Source: HGM12587 sp045128635
GTDB lineage: Bacteria > Bacillota > Clostridia > Lachnospirales > Lachnospiraceae
Direction: 5' to 3'
NCBI GenBank assembly: GCA_045128635.1
Contig: JBGVRS010000142.1
Span: 1-10,552 of the forward strand
Length of the DNA: 10,552 nucleotides
Position 1 is the first letter of the stretch. Every line of letters begins with the position of its first letter. Both the position numbers and the translations under genes were made by a program. The notes below the pieces were generated by a model. It saw nothing but the letters and a program-made list of their open reading frames with translations, ran no database searches and was not told the origin of the DNA. Below are positions 1 to 8,296 of the stretch, one piece after another.

Positions 1-1580
1 CCATCCGTTGCCTGCAATGCACATTCAATCCCAATAGAACCAGTGCCGGCACCAATATCATAAACAATGGACTGTTTTGTAAGAGCAAGCTTTGAAATCG
101 AAATACTTCGGATTTCTTCTTTGGTCATCGGTGCATTTCCGCGCTCGAAGACATTATCAGGAAGTCCATGGGTTATAATATGTTCTTTTGCTTTTGGATT
201 TTCGATTACAACCACACAAAGACCATCTTTTTCGAAAGAACATAACTCTTCTGGAGTTCCAATTGTAATGGACTCTTCCGAATAACTTAACTGACACCCT
301 ACAGACACTTTTACGTGGACCAAACCATGCTCGACAAGATCCCGACAGATTGCCTGAATACTTTCTTTATAGCCCGCCAAAGTAAATACTTTTTCATGGC
401 TTTTTACTGCAGCAATCAGATTTTGTATTCTTCCATGAACACTGATAAGTTTCATATCTTCCCAGGAAGTCTGAAGCTTTGATGCAAAATATACCACAGA
501 AGAAATGCCACAAATAAGTTCGACATCTACCTTTAATTCTTCCAAAGCTTTTAAAAGCTTTTTGGTTCCGCTGTAAAAACCAATATCACCGGAAAATGCA
601 ACGACAATGCGTTTTTTGTCCGGATGATTCCTGATATATTCAACCACTTCTTCCGGCTGATAAATCGGCAGGGATTCTTTACCAAAACAATTCAGTGCCT
701 CTGTCATTCGGGCAGCCCCTAAAATTACATCTGCATTTTCACATGCTTCTTTTCCGGCCAGTGTTAAATCCTTTAAATTCCCCATACCAATACCAAGAAG
801 TGTCACTTTTTGCTTGGGTTTTAATATAGGAAGATTTAAAAGTTCCAAAATTTGAGCAAAAGAATATCCTGTTTCCGCGACAGGTCTTCGAATGACAATA
901 ACTTTTGCGCCAGCAATTTTTGCTCCTTGAATTTTTTCAGGGAAACCACCGGTAACACCTGTATCTTTTGTTACAAGATATTTCGCATCTACCTGTTTTA
1001 ACATTGCTGCATTGAGCTCTGCACTGAAAGGTCCCTGCATACAGATAATCTGTTTGCCTAAGAGTCCCATTTCTTTGCATTTTTCTACCATGGTGCCATC
1101 TGCAAGGATCCTTGCGTAAATTCTGGAAATATCTTCTATTCGCTCGATATATTTTGGAAGTTCTTTACTGCCTGTTGTCAGTAAAATATTACCTTCCGTG
1201 TTATTTAGAAGCTGTGCAGCATCATCTAATGTATTTACATAGCTTACATGAGAATCATCAATCTTCTGTTGATCTGTACGTAGCAACCGAATGCATTCAT
1301 TATAAGTATTCTCGCAGGCAGTTTTAATATTTTTTGATACTTCCACCGCATATGGATGTGTCGCATCTACAATCATTTCCCAATCATGACTTATAAGAAG
1401 TTCTTCCATCCCCGACACATCAAGACGACCCTGATGAACGATCAAATGTTCATGCTTCCAAAGCACTTCTTCCCCATATTCTGTTGCCACACAAATATGT
1501 ACTCTTTTCCCAGCATTCAGCAAATGTTCAGCTAATTTTCTGCCTTCTGTTGTTCCGGCAAATACTAAAATTTCTTTCAT
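1..1580 (-). CDS. cbiJ/cbiE/cbiT: CbiJ-CbiE-CbiT fusion: precorrin-6A reductase and C5,15-methyltransferase (partial, 3' end outside window)
   Basis: A single uninterrupted frame from ATG at 1580 runs off the left edge; 526 residues are visible. Residues 1 to about 258 match precorrin-6A reductase (CbiJ/CobK): start MKEILVFAGTTEGRKLAEHL, a DATHPYA motif, and YLVTKDTG near the domain end. A new domain begins at about residue 258 with the SAM-methyltransferase loop LLGIGMG (266 is its Met) and continues with an FSGDIGFYSG motif; this is CbiE. From about 485 a third domain starts, with SAM motif I, DIGAGTGSIG (508-517), typical of CbiT, and is cut off. Known roles: reduction of cobalt-precorrin-6A, then methylation at C5 (CbiE) and C15 with loss of the C12 acetate carboxyl (CbiT). 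The start has a GAGGA ribosome site 8 bases upstream and lies 14 bases after cbiH. In many bacteria these are two or three separate genes. The product is cytoplasmic. The domain assignment is strong; only the exact borders are approximate. Confidence 0.93.
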   Translation of the reverse strand, partial: MKEILVFAGTTEGRKLAEHLLNAGKRVHICVATEYGEEVLWKHEHLIVHQGRLDVSGMEELLISHDWEMIVDATHPYAVEVSKNIKTACENTYNECIRLLRTDQQKIDDSHVSYVNTLDDAAQLLNNTEGNILLTTGSKELPKYIERIEDISRIYARILADGTMVEKCKEMGLLGKQIICMQGPFSAELNAAMLKQVDAKYLVTKDTGVTGGFPEKIQGAKIAGAKVIVIRRPVAETGYSFAQILELLNLPILKPKQKVTLLGIGMGNLKDLTLAGKEACENADVILGAARMTEALNCFGKESLPIYQPEEVVEYIRNHPDKKRIVVAFSGDIGFYSGTKKLLKALEELKVDVELICGISSVVYFASKLQTSWEDMKLISVHGRIQNLIAAVKSHEKVFTLAGYKESIQAICRDLVEHGLVHVKVSVGCQLSYSEESITIGTPEELCSFEKDGLCVVVIENPKAKEHIITHGLPDNVFERGNAPMTKEEIRSISISKLALTKQSIVYDIGAGTGSIGIECALQATD

Positions 1581-1594
1581 GTGTTCTTCCTCGA

Positions 1595-2323
1595 TTAAAG
1601 GAGATACCCTCTCGGTGTTACCATATGACCATCTACCATCTTTGTCTGAGAATTTCCAATAAACACTGTGGTAAACATATCAACTTTTGTATCACGCAGT
1701 TCTTTCAATGTATAAAAACGAGCATTTTCACCTTCACGTCCAATATTTTCTACAACGCCGCATACAAGCTCTTCAGACTGATGTTTCAAAACTAAATCAC
1801 ATGCTTTTTGTAAATAATCATGACGCTTTTTGCTGGAAGGATTATACAAACATATTACAAAATCTGCTTCCGCTGCACATGATAAACGCTTTTCAATTTT
1901 TTCCCGAGGAGTCAAAAGATCGCTTAGACTGATTAGACAAAAGTCATGAATCAGCGGTGCGCCTAAAACTGCTGCTCCGCCAATGGCTGCAGTCACTCCT
2001 GCAACGATTTCCACCTGAATTTCCGGATAACGGCTGCCAATTTCCAGCATTAAACCACTCATACCATATACCCCTGCATCACCGCTGCAGATCATTGCCA
2101 CAGTTTTTCCTTTTGCGGCTTCTGCAAAAGCAAGTTCACAGCGTTCCACTTCCTTTCGCATCGGAGTTGTTAAAAACTCTTTATCCGCGAAATGTTCTTT
2201 TACCAAATTTACGTAAACTGTGTAGCCTACAATAGTATCACATTCCTTTAAGGCATTTGCTGCCTGAATTGTCATTTTTTCATAAGCACCCGGTCCGATG
2301 CCAACTACATATACTTTACTCAA
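1595..2323 (-). CDS. cbiH: CbiH, precorrin-3B C17-methyltransferase family
   Basis: This 242-residue cytoplasmic enzyme uses SAM to methylate C17 and contract the macrocycle to a corrin in the anaerobic pathway. Family marks are the N-terminal VYVVGIGPG loop, GYTVYVNLV, the SGDAGVYGM loop, VEIVAGVTAAIGGAAVLGAP, CLYNPSSKKR, and the C-terminal VTPRGY tail. Length is normal for CbiH/CobJ. The start chosen is TTG at 2323: GGAG at 2335-2332 sits 8 bases before it, and translation then begins MSKVYVVGIGPG as in relatives. An in-frame GTG at 2332 would overlap that ribosome site and adds only three residues. With TTG the gene overlaps the end of cbiG by 8 bases, so translation is probably coupled. 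Family assignment is very secure; the start is inferred. Confidence 0.95.
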   Translation of the reverse strand: MSKVYVVGIGPGAYEKMTIQAANALKECDTIVGYTVYVNLVKEHFADKEFLTTPMRKEVERCELAFAEAAKGKTVAMICSGDAGVYGMSGLMLEIGSRYPEIQVEIVAGVTAAIGGAAVLGAPLIHDFCLISLSDLLTPREKIEKRLSCAAEADFVICLYNPSSKKRHDYLQKACDLVLKHQSEELVCGVVENIGREGENARFYTLKELRDTKVDMFTTVFIGNSQTKMVDGHMVTPRGYLL

Positions 2324-3362
2324 AACGAACACTCCAATCTATTTTCATAATGGAAACGGTAACCCCGTCTTTTCCGGACTTCGGAAGCACCATACATTCT
2401 TCCAACTTTTTCGTACCTTCTGATTTTGCAAGCATAAAGGACGCACGCTCACATACATTTTCAATACCGGTAATTTGAGAAACAAATTTTGACGTTGTAA
2501 AGTCCCCTTCCAGTTCCGATAATTCTTCGGCACTGTAAAAATACAACGGAATCTTTTTTTTTCTGGCAAAGTCAAGCAGTCCGGCTTCTTCGTTTTTTAA
2601 GTCAATGGTTCCCATTGCTTTAATGCTTCGAATATCAATACATTTTTTATTCAGCTCTTCTTTTACACGCGCCTCTATGATTTCCACAGGCGTTCCTTTT
2701 TTACATCCAATTCCAAGAACAAATGCTTTGGGAATCAGATGCAAAATTTCATCGGCTAGATTTTGAATGTATGGAGTAACAATTACATGAAATTTTGCAT
2801 CTCTTCTATCAAAAGATACTTCCGACGGTATCCTTCCCATAATCTTTGAATCACTGTAAAAACTCACCGGTTCTCCCGAAACAATCTTTGAAGCACAAAG
2901 CTTTGCTTGTTTCATGGAAGAAATCACAAGATTGTTTTTTTGCGCAAATACGTCAATTGCTATTTTACCGTTTACATCTGAGGACGTGGTTACCACAGGG
3001 ATTGCATCAAGAAGTTCTGCAAGACCCTTTGTCAATGCATTTGCCCCGCCAAGATGTCCTGATAAAACCGAAATAACGAACTGTCCTTTTTCATCTAACA
3101 CGATCACTGCCGGATCGGTAAGTTTACTCTTTAAACATGGTGCCATATCACGAACTACAATTCCCATAGCTCCGATAAACACGAGTGCATCCAGCGAAGA
3201 AAAATGCTCCTTCATCCACTGTTTAAACGGCACAGGTTTGTAGATCAGTTCTGCATTCCAGCAAATATCTAAAAATGGCTTTTTTAAATTATCATGAATT
3301 TTTTCGGCAAGCTGTTTTCCCTGCAGGGTAAAGCATACAATTGCCATACGTTTTTCAACCAT
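2316..3362 (-). CDS. cbiG: CbiG, cobalt-precorrin-5A hydrolase
   Basis: CbiG opens the delta-lactone of cobalt-precorrin-5A and releases the two-carbon unit as acetaldehyde, giving cobalt-precorrin-5B, the substrate of CbiD. The 348 residues show the expected layout. The N-terminal domain opens with RMAIVCFTLQGKQLAEKI and carries ALVFIGAMGIVVRDMAP (about 57-73) and SGHLGGANALTKGLA. A less conserved middle part follows, then the C-terminal CbiG domain with VLGIGCKKGTP and an IKAMGTIDLKNEEAGL segment. Start: ATG at 3362, with GAGG 10 bases upstream; the Met at codon 6 has no ribosome site. The ATG overlaps the cbiF stop in a TAATG arrangement, pointing to coupled translation. The partners CbiF, CbiD and CbiH are adjacent. 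Soluble, cytoplasmic. Confidence 0.95.
   Translation of the reverse strand: MVEKRMAIVCFTLQGKQLAEKIHDNLKKPFLDICWNAELIYKPVPFKQWMKEHFSSLDALVFIGAMGIVVRDMAPCLKSKLTDPAVIVLDEKGQFVISVLSGHLGGANALTKGLAELLDAIPVVTTSSDVNGKIAIDVFAQKNNLVISSMKQAKLCASKIVSGEPVSFYSDSKIMGRIPSEVSFDRRDAKFHVIVTPYIQNLADEILHLIPKAFVLGIGCKKGTPVEIIEARVKEELNKKCIDIRSIKAMGTIDLKNEEAGLLDFARKKKIPLYFYSAEELSELEGDFTTSKFVSQITGIENVCERASFMLAKSEGTKKLEECMVLPKSGKDGVTVSIMKIDWSVRFE
2332..2335 (-). promoter_or_regulatory. Ribosome binding site that decides the cbiH start
   Basis: The minus strand reads GGAG followed by 8 bases and TTG (2323-2321). This is ideal spacing for the TTG and rules against the GTG at 2332, which would begin on the last G of this site. 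The site lies inside the last codons of cbiG. Confidence 0.6.
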
Positions 3363-4120
3363 TACTTAGATGCCTCACGAAATTCTGTAGTAAATGTCGG
3401 ATTATAAAGCTCTGAACGGTCATATTCATGATGAGTTACCACATCACCGATGATCATCAGAGCTGTTTTGGTAATATTGTTTTCTTTCGCAGTCTGAGCC
3501 AGCGTACCTACTGTACAGATGAACTTCTTTTCATCCTCCCAGGTAGCTTTATAAACAATTGCTGCCGGTGTGTCAGCACTGTAACCGCCTGCAATCAGTT
3601 CTTTGCTCAGTTCTTCCAAAAGTCCTGTACTTAAAAATACGACCATAGTTGCTTTATGAGCCGCAAAAGAACGAATGGATTCTTTACCCGGTACAGGAGT
3701 TCTGCCTGCCATACGTGTAATAATGACGCTCTGAGATACATTTGGCAGGGTATATTCCAGATTTAATGCAGAAGCTGCACCACAAAAAGAACTAACTCCT
3801 GGACAGCTGTCATATTTAATTTTTAACTGATCTAAAATATCCATCTGTTCTCTGATGGCACCATAGAGGCAAGGATCACCGGTATGTAATCTGACTGTCG
3901 TTTTTCCATCACATTCTGCCTGTTTCATCACATCTATAACTTCTTCCAATGTCATATAAGCACTGTTATAGACCTCGCAGCCTTCTTTTTTATATTCCAG
4001 CAATTGTGGATTTACCAAAGAACCTGCATATATGATGATATCCGCTTCCTGCAAACATTTCTGTCCTCTGACTGTAATTAAATCGGCAGCTCCTGATCCT
4101 GCACCTACAAAATGTATCAT
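3362..4120 (-). CDS. cbiF: CbiF, cobalt-precorrin-4 C11-methyltransferase
   Basis: CbiF transfers a methyl group from SAM to C11 of cobalt-precorrin-4. The 252-residue product is the usual size for this family of class III methyltransferases. Visible marks are the start MIHFVGAGSGAADLITVRG, ADIIIYAGSLVNPQLL, the RLHTGDPCLYGAIREQMD loop that helps bind SAM, CPGVSSFCGAASALNLEYT, and ITRMAGRTPVPGKES, which is characteristic of CbiF/CobM rather than of the other SAM enzymes of the pathway. A strong AGGGAGG ribosome site stands 7 bases before the ATG, 14 bases after the cbiD stop. The last base of its stop codon is the first base of the cbiG start codon. Cytoplasmic. No odd features. Confidence 0.97.
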   Translation of the reverse strand: MIHFVGAGSGAADLITVRGQKCLQEADIIIYAGSLVNPQLLEYKKEGCEVYNSAYMTLEEVIDVMKQAECDGKTTVRLHTGDPCLYGAIREQMDILDQLKIKYDSCPGVSSFCGAASALNLEYTLPNVSQSVIITRMAGRTPVPGKESIRSFAAHKATMVVFLSTGLLEELSKELIAGGYSADTPAAIVYKATWEDEKKFICTVGTLAQTAKENNITKTALMIIGDVVTHHEYDRSELYNPTFTTEFREASK

Positions 4121-4134
4121 ATCGTTTCCTCCCT

Positions 4135-5286
4135 CTAGGCATTCGTTTTTCGAAGCAAGCCATCTACATCACCAAATCTTCCAAGTTCTCCTAACTCGTT
4201 GGAAAATACTAATGCAGCAAGCTCTAAATTCTGATATGCCCGATTAGTTAAGTAAAATTCTATTTTCTCCATGATATGTTTCATGGTTGTTTCCAAATAT
4301 CCATGTTGTTTTAAGACTGCTAAGCCTTCATCTGTAGTTACTGCTTCTAAAATTTCCTTTAAGATTTCTAAAGGTGCTCCTGCCAGCAAAGCATTTGCTG
4401 TTAAAATTTCCATACGGGAATCTGCGCACCTTGAATGAGTGTTCATAATTCCACCCGCAGCTTTAATAAATTTACCGATATGACTGACAAACAAAATTCC
4501 TTTATAATGCATTTCCACTGCCATATCGATGGTTTTTCCGAGATAATTACTGCATTTGACTGCTTTTTCCAGGTTAACCTGGAAATTCTGCGAAAGATAA
4601 GTCGTTCCGTAATTTCCCGGTGAAATGACAAGATACTCTGCACCATTATTGCGATGCATCTGCATTTCCAGACGAATACTCGCAATTAACGCCTCTTCAC
4701 TCATTGGCTCTACGATGCCGCTGGTTCCAAGAACCGATATACCGCCCTCGATACCAAGACGTGGATTAAATGTCTTTTTTGCAAGCTCTACACCTTCCGG
4801 AATCGAAATCTGCACAAAGATTTCTCCATAATAGTCGTATTCTTCCATAACTTCTATCACAGCATCTGTAATCATCTGCCTAGGCACTCGATTGATTGCT
4901 GCTGCACCGATTGGTTGTTCCAGACCGGGCTTTGTAATTCTTCCAACGCCAATTCCACCATCAATCAAAATCTTTCGTTCTTTTGTATTCCCTCCGAAAG
5001 ATACTTTTGCATAGACGAGAGTACCATTTGTCACATCCGGATCATCTCCGGAATATTTTTTCACAGCACAGGAAGCAACACCATTTTCCAGTGTCGCTTC
5101 TAAAATTTCTAAAGAAAGAGTAATCCCCCTAGGTGTCGGAAGCTCTATAAAATGAACAATCTTATTTGTTAAAAGCATTCTGGCTGCTGCTTTTGCCGCA
5201 GCTGCTGCACAGCTTCCTGTGGTATACCCAAGCGCTAATTTTTTATTATTTTTTATGACATATTTTCCTTCCAGACCTGTGTTCAT
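4135..5286 (-). CDS. cbiD: CbiD, cobalt-precorrin-5B C1-methyltransferase
   Basis: CbiD methylates C1 of cobalt-precorrin-5B using SAM, after CbiG has opened the lactone, and is found only in the anaerobic route. This identifies the pathway variant. The 383 residues carry the family's N-terminal LALGYTTGSCAAAAAKAAAR segment (about 17-36), then GDDPDVTNG, IGVGRITKPGL, NPRLGIEGGISVLGTSG near the middle, and SHIGKFIKAAGGIMNTHS in the C-terminal part. Length fits the family. The start ATG at 5286 has AAGGGG upstream and lies 11 bases after the ABC ATPase stop. That close link joins the transporter block and the corrin block in one transcript. Cytoplasmic. Confidence 0.97.
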   Translation of the reverse strand: MNTGLEGKYVIKNNKKLALGYTTGSCAAAAAKAAARMLLTNKIVHFIELPTPRGITLSLEILEATLENGVASCAVKKYSGDDPDVTNGTLVYAKVSFGGNTKERKILIDGGIGVGRITKPGLEQPIGAAAINRVPRQMITDAVIEVMEEYDYYGEIFVQISIPEGVELAKKTFNPRLGIEGGISVLGTSGIVEPMSEEALIASIRLEMQMHRNNGAEYLVISPGNYGTTYLSQNFQVNLEKAVKCSNYLGKTIDMAVEMHYKGILFVSHIGKFIKAAGGIMNTHSRCADSRMEILTANALLAGAPLEILKEILEAVTTDEGLAVLKQHGYLETTMKHIMEKIEFYLTNRAYQNLELAALVFSNELGELGRFGDVDGLLRKTNA

Positions 5287-5297
5287 ATAAGCACCCC

Positions 5298-6074
5298 TTA
5301 ATCTTGGAATTTTATACTGTCAAAGTATAATCGGAATGTTTCATCATCCAATTCAAATAACTCTTTGATTCGATCTTCCGTAAATATCTCTTCCGGCTTT
5401 CCAAAATGCTCAATAGAATCACCTTTTACGCATAGAATTTTATCGGAAATCTTATATGCCAGTTCGATTTCATGAAGAGACATGATGACAGTCTTATTCA
5501 AATCTTTTGCCATTTTGCGAAGAATTTTCAAAAATTCCATCTTATGGCGTATATCAAGAAAGGATGTTGGTTCATCCAGCACGATGATTTCCGGCTCTTG
5601 ACAAATGGCTCTTGCCAGCAAAACACGCTGCTTTTGACCATCACTGATCGCTGAAAAATCTCTATCCGCAAGTTCCAATGCATGAACCATTTCCATAGCT
5701 TCCCGCACCTTTTCCTTGTCATAAGCTGTTAAGATTCCAAGTCTGCCTGTATAAGGATAACGTCCGGTACTGACTACATCCTCACAAGTCATTAACTCCG
5801 CTTGAAGCCTCTCTGTCATCACAACAGACATTTTTTTAGAAATCTCGTGTTCTGTCATAGACTGCATAGACTGACGATCAAGATAAACCGTTCCGCTGAT
5901 CAAAGACAGCTGTTTGGTGATACTTTTTAAAATTGTTGATTTACCGGAACCATTTGGACCTATTAAAGTCAGAATTTCTCCAGGCTTTACATTTAATTCT
6001 ATATTTTTAATTAGTGGAATATTTCGATATCCCACTGTCATTTTCTCTGTTGAAATATAATATCCTGTGTTCAT
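5298..6074 (-). CDS. ABC transporter ATPase, iron-siderophore/B12 class
   Basis: This 258-residue ATPase powers the importer formed with the two genes upstream. In order: Walker A GPNGSGKST (39-47), signature loop ISDGQKQRV (143-151), Walker B IIVLDEPTSFLD (163-174), D-loop region, and switch His201 in MSLHEIELA. The segment VSTGRYPYTG (about 101-110) is typical of FecE/FepC/BtuD-type ATPases. The residue at the usual Q-loop glutamine position appears to be Thr or Glu (VVMTERL, 84-90). As I recall, that also occurs in relatives of this class, so I do not read it as inactivation. The start follows the permease stop by 13 bases and has AGGTG upstream. Substrate cannot be read from the ATPase; the context suggests a corrinoid, tetrapyrrole or cobalt chelate. 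It acts on the inner face of the membrane. Confidence 0.93.
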   Translation of the reverse strand: MNTGYYISTEKMTVGYRNIPLIKNIELNVKPGEILTLIGPNGSGKSTILKSITKQLSLISGTVYLDRQSMQSMTEHEISKKMSVVMTERLQAELMTCEDVVSTGRYPYTGRLGILTAYDKEKVREAMEMVHALELADRDFSAISDGQKQRVLLARAICQEPEIIVLDEPTSFLDIRHKMEFLKILRKMAKDLNKTVIMSLHEIELAYKISDKILCVKGDSIEHFGKPEEIFTEDRIKELFELDDETFRLYFDSIKFQD

Positions 6075-6087
6075 TTAGGACACCTGC

Positions 6088-7107
6088 CTATAACGTTTTG
6101 CTCTGTCTTCGTATCATCATATAAATGACAATTGGTGCGCCGAAAATTGCCGTTACAGAGCTGATACTAAGTTCCGTAGGTGCAAAAATTGTTCTTGCAA
6201 TTAAATCGCAAAAAAGACAAAATACTGCCCCTCCTAGATAACATGCCGGTATGATTAAAATCGGTTTTGCAGTTTTCATCATCGTTTTCACAATATGAGG
6301 AACTGCAATTCCTACAAAGGAAATCGGTCCTGCAAATGCTGTGACACATGCAGATAAAATACTGGAGAGTAATATTAAAATCACTCTAAATAGCTTAATG
6401 TTAACACCCATATTCTGTGCATAAACCTCTCCCATCTGATAGGCACTGATTGGCTTTGACATCAAAAAAGTAAACAAAAATGTCACAAATACAACGATGC
6501 TTATAATGGAAATATTGTCCCAGCTTGTTCCTGAGAAGGATCCTAAGGACCAGTTATGTAAGTTTACGATGTTGGAGTCCTCTGCAAACGTCAAAAGAAA
6601 ATCAGTAATTGCAGAGCAGATATAACTGACCATGACTCCGCAAATTACCAGCATAGACATTTTCTTTACTTTTTTTGATACAAGTAATACAAATCCCATG
6701 GAAATCATTGCTCCAACAAAAGCAGCCAGAATCATCATTGCAGAGCTGATTGTACGTCCGAGAGTCAGTAAATAAATCATCACCAGAGAAACTACCAGCT
6801 TTGCTCCGGAAGATATACCAAGAACAAACGGACCTGCAATAGGATTTGCAAAAAACGTTTGTAATAAAAAACCGGATACCGAAAGTGCTCCGCCTAAAAT
6901 GATTGCAGCAAGAATTCTAGGCAATCGGATATTCCAGATAATATTTGAGGATGTGGCATCATTTGGTCCGTTTATAATAATATTTATAATTTCCTTAGCG
7001 CTTAAATCAACGCTTCCGGAATTCATATTCCACAAAAAAAGCGCGCACAAAAGAACGGTGAGCAACAGAAATGAAATACAATATCTAATGATTCTCTTAT
7101 CTTCCAT
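6088..7107 (-). CDS. FecCD/BtuC-type ABC transporter permease
   Basis: This 339-residue integral membrane protein is normal in length for the FecCD family that moves ferric siderophores, heme and vitamin B12. After a first membrane segment (about 8-27) it has the family's signature IRLPRILAAIILGGALSVSG, followed by LLQTFFANPIAGPFVLGISS. Later come LHNWSLGSFSGTSWDNI and the C-terminal FAGPISFVGIAVPHIVK, the stretch that in BtuC-type proteins contacts the ATPase. About nine or ten hydrophobic segments can be counted. Only one permease gene is present, so a homodimer is expected. GGAGG precedes the ATG at 7107. It sits between the binding protein and the ATPase in the classic order. The transported ligand is not determined by the sequence. 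Confidence 0.93.
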   Translation of the reverse strand: MEDKRIIRYCISFLLLTVLLCALFLWNMNSGSVDLSAKEIINIIINGPNDATSSNIIWNIRLPRILAAIILGGALSVSGFLLQTFFANPIAGPFVLGISSGAKLVVSLVMIYLLTLGRTISSAMMILAAFVGAMISMGFVLLVSKKVKKMSMLVICGVMVSYICSAITDFLLTFAEDSNIVNLHNWSLGSFSGTSWDNISIISIVVFVTFLFTFLMSKPISAYQMGEVYAQNMGVNIKLFRVILILLSSILSACVTAFAGPISFVGIAVPHIVKTMMKTAKPILIIPACYLGGAVFCLFCDLIARTIFAPTELSISSVTAIFGAPIVIYMMIRRQSKTL

Positions 7108-7135
7108 GTCTTACCTCCGTATCTTTGTACGCGTT

Positions 7136-8296
7136 TTACTGAATTTTATATAAATAGGTCATTTGTGGTTCTTCTTCCGTCAGCATCTGATGAATATCTG
7201 TAATTAATGTTCCAAGTCCCATGCTTTCCTGGAAAAGGTTCTTCTGGGCACAGAAAACATTTCCTTCACGAACCGCTTTAAAGTCAGCCAAAAGTTCACT
7301 CTTTCCAAGGAGCTCTTCGATAGTCGTAATTTCTGCATCAATGGTGCTGTTATAGATCAAATAGTCAGCATTTCTTGCCTCGGAATAGAACGCTTCCAAC
7401 TCCATATTCATAGTGGACAAATCATTGTCATCACCAAGATTTTCAAAAATATATTTTCCGCCGGCCATCTCAATCATCTTTGGTACATAATCTGATGATT
7501 TTCTTACATTAACAATTCCATTGGAATTGATATAGAAGAAAGCTACGGTTTTCCCCGTATTTTCTGCACCTAAAATATTTTGAAGATTTTCTACCTGTTC
7601 TGAAAAATATTCTTCTGCAAATTCTTCTTTATCAAGTAAAACGGCATACAATTTCAGCCATTCCATTCTTGCCAGCGGATGACTTTCGTAGCTGGAGCGT
7701 TCTATCAGTACCGGAATTCCAAACTTTTCTAACTGTTCTTTTACTTCCGGTGTATGATAGATCATCGTTGATTCAATTGCCAGATCACAGCCTTCTGAAA
7801 GAATTAATTCATAATCCGGGGAACTATATTTTCCGGCATAGACCATGCTGCCATCTTCCAATGCCTGTTTCGCCTCATCAATATACCATCCGTCAATATC
7901 TGTACCAGAAAGCTTAATGTTTTCAATACCATCCAACGCGCGAAATAAATCCATAGCTGAAGTTGCTACCAGATAAATGTTATCTAATGGCTGTTGAAGT
8001 ACTGTTACATCTTCTAAATCTGATGGTACCGGCATCCCTTCGGGCACTACAAAATATTTGCCACTATCCTTGATGCTGATCATGGCATATTCTCCTTTGT
8101 AGTAATCCACCGTAAACTGTTCGGCATATTGAAGTTCCATGCTGCTGGTCTTTATGAAATCCTCAAAAAGAAGCATGGAAGTCTCTTCTGTAGCTTCTAC
8201 TTCTGCAACTTTTGTTTCTGTATTTCCACAACCATAGGAAAATAACACGACAAATGTATATAATAAAATCGTTAAAAACTTCTTTTTCATATTCAT
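7136..8296 (-). CDS. Substrate-binding lipoprotein of the ABC importer (class III binding-protein fold)
   Basis: The 386-residue product starts MNMKKKFLTILLY, a lipoprotein signal peptide with lipobox YGC and lipidated Cys23, so it should be anchored on the outer face of the membrane. Two lobes are recognisable. The first has IYLVATSAMDLFRALDG and CDLAIESTMIYHTPEVKEQL, followed by a long linking helix (about 200-225). The second has KTVAFFYINSNGIV, MIEMAGGKYIFENL, and a C-terminal AVREGNVFCAQKN stretch as in FepB/BtuF/HmuT-like proteins. Similarity to any named member is weak by eye, so the ligand is open: corrinoid, heme-like tetrapyrrole, siderophore-type or cobalt chelate. The ATG at 8296 overlaps the stop of the upstream lipoprotein gene (TAATG) and has AAGG 7 bases before it. 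This coupling suggests equal amounts of the two lipoproteins. Confidence 0.85.
   Translation of the reverse strand: MNMKKKFLTILLYTFVVLFSYGCGNTETKVAEVEATEETSMLLFEDFIKTSSMELQYAEQFTVDYYKGEYAMISIKDSGKYFVVPEGMPVPSDLEDVTVLQQPLDNIYLVATSAMDLFRALDGIENIKLSGTDIDGWYIDEAKQALEDGSMVYAGKYSSPDYELILSEGCDLAIESTMIYHTPEVKEQLEKFGIPVLIERSSYESHPLARMEWLKLYAVLLDKEEFAEEYFSEQVENLQNILGAENTGKTVAFFYINSNGIVNVRKSSDYVPKMIEMAGGKYIFENLGDDNDLSTMNMELEAFYSEARNADYLIYNSTIDAEITTIEELLGKSELLADFKAVREGNVFCAQKNLFQESMGLGTLITDIHQMLTEEEPQMTYLYKIQ

Noticed and set aside
1484..1795. Open frame on the plus strand across the cbiJ/cbiH junction
   Set aside because: It lies antisense to two well-conserved genes, has no ribosome site, and its translation is Cys/His/Phe/Leu-rich as expected for the reverse of coding DNA.
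2914..3243. Open frame on the plus strand inside cbiG
   Set aside because: It is fully antisense to a conserved CbiG region and shows no family motif; it is a shadow frame.
5298..6074. Inactive ATPase because of the altered Q-loop and ISDGQ signature
   Set aside because: Walker A, Walker B, the catalytic Glu and the switch His are all intact, and similar variations are common among iron-siderophore-class ATPases.
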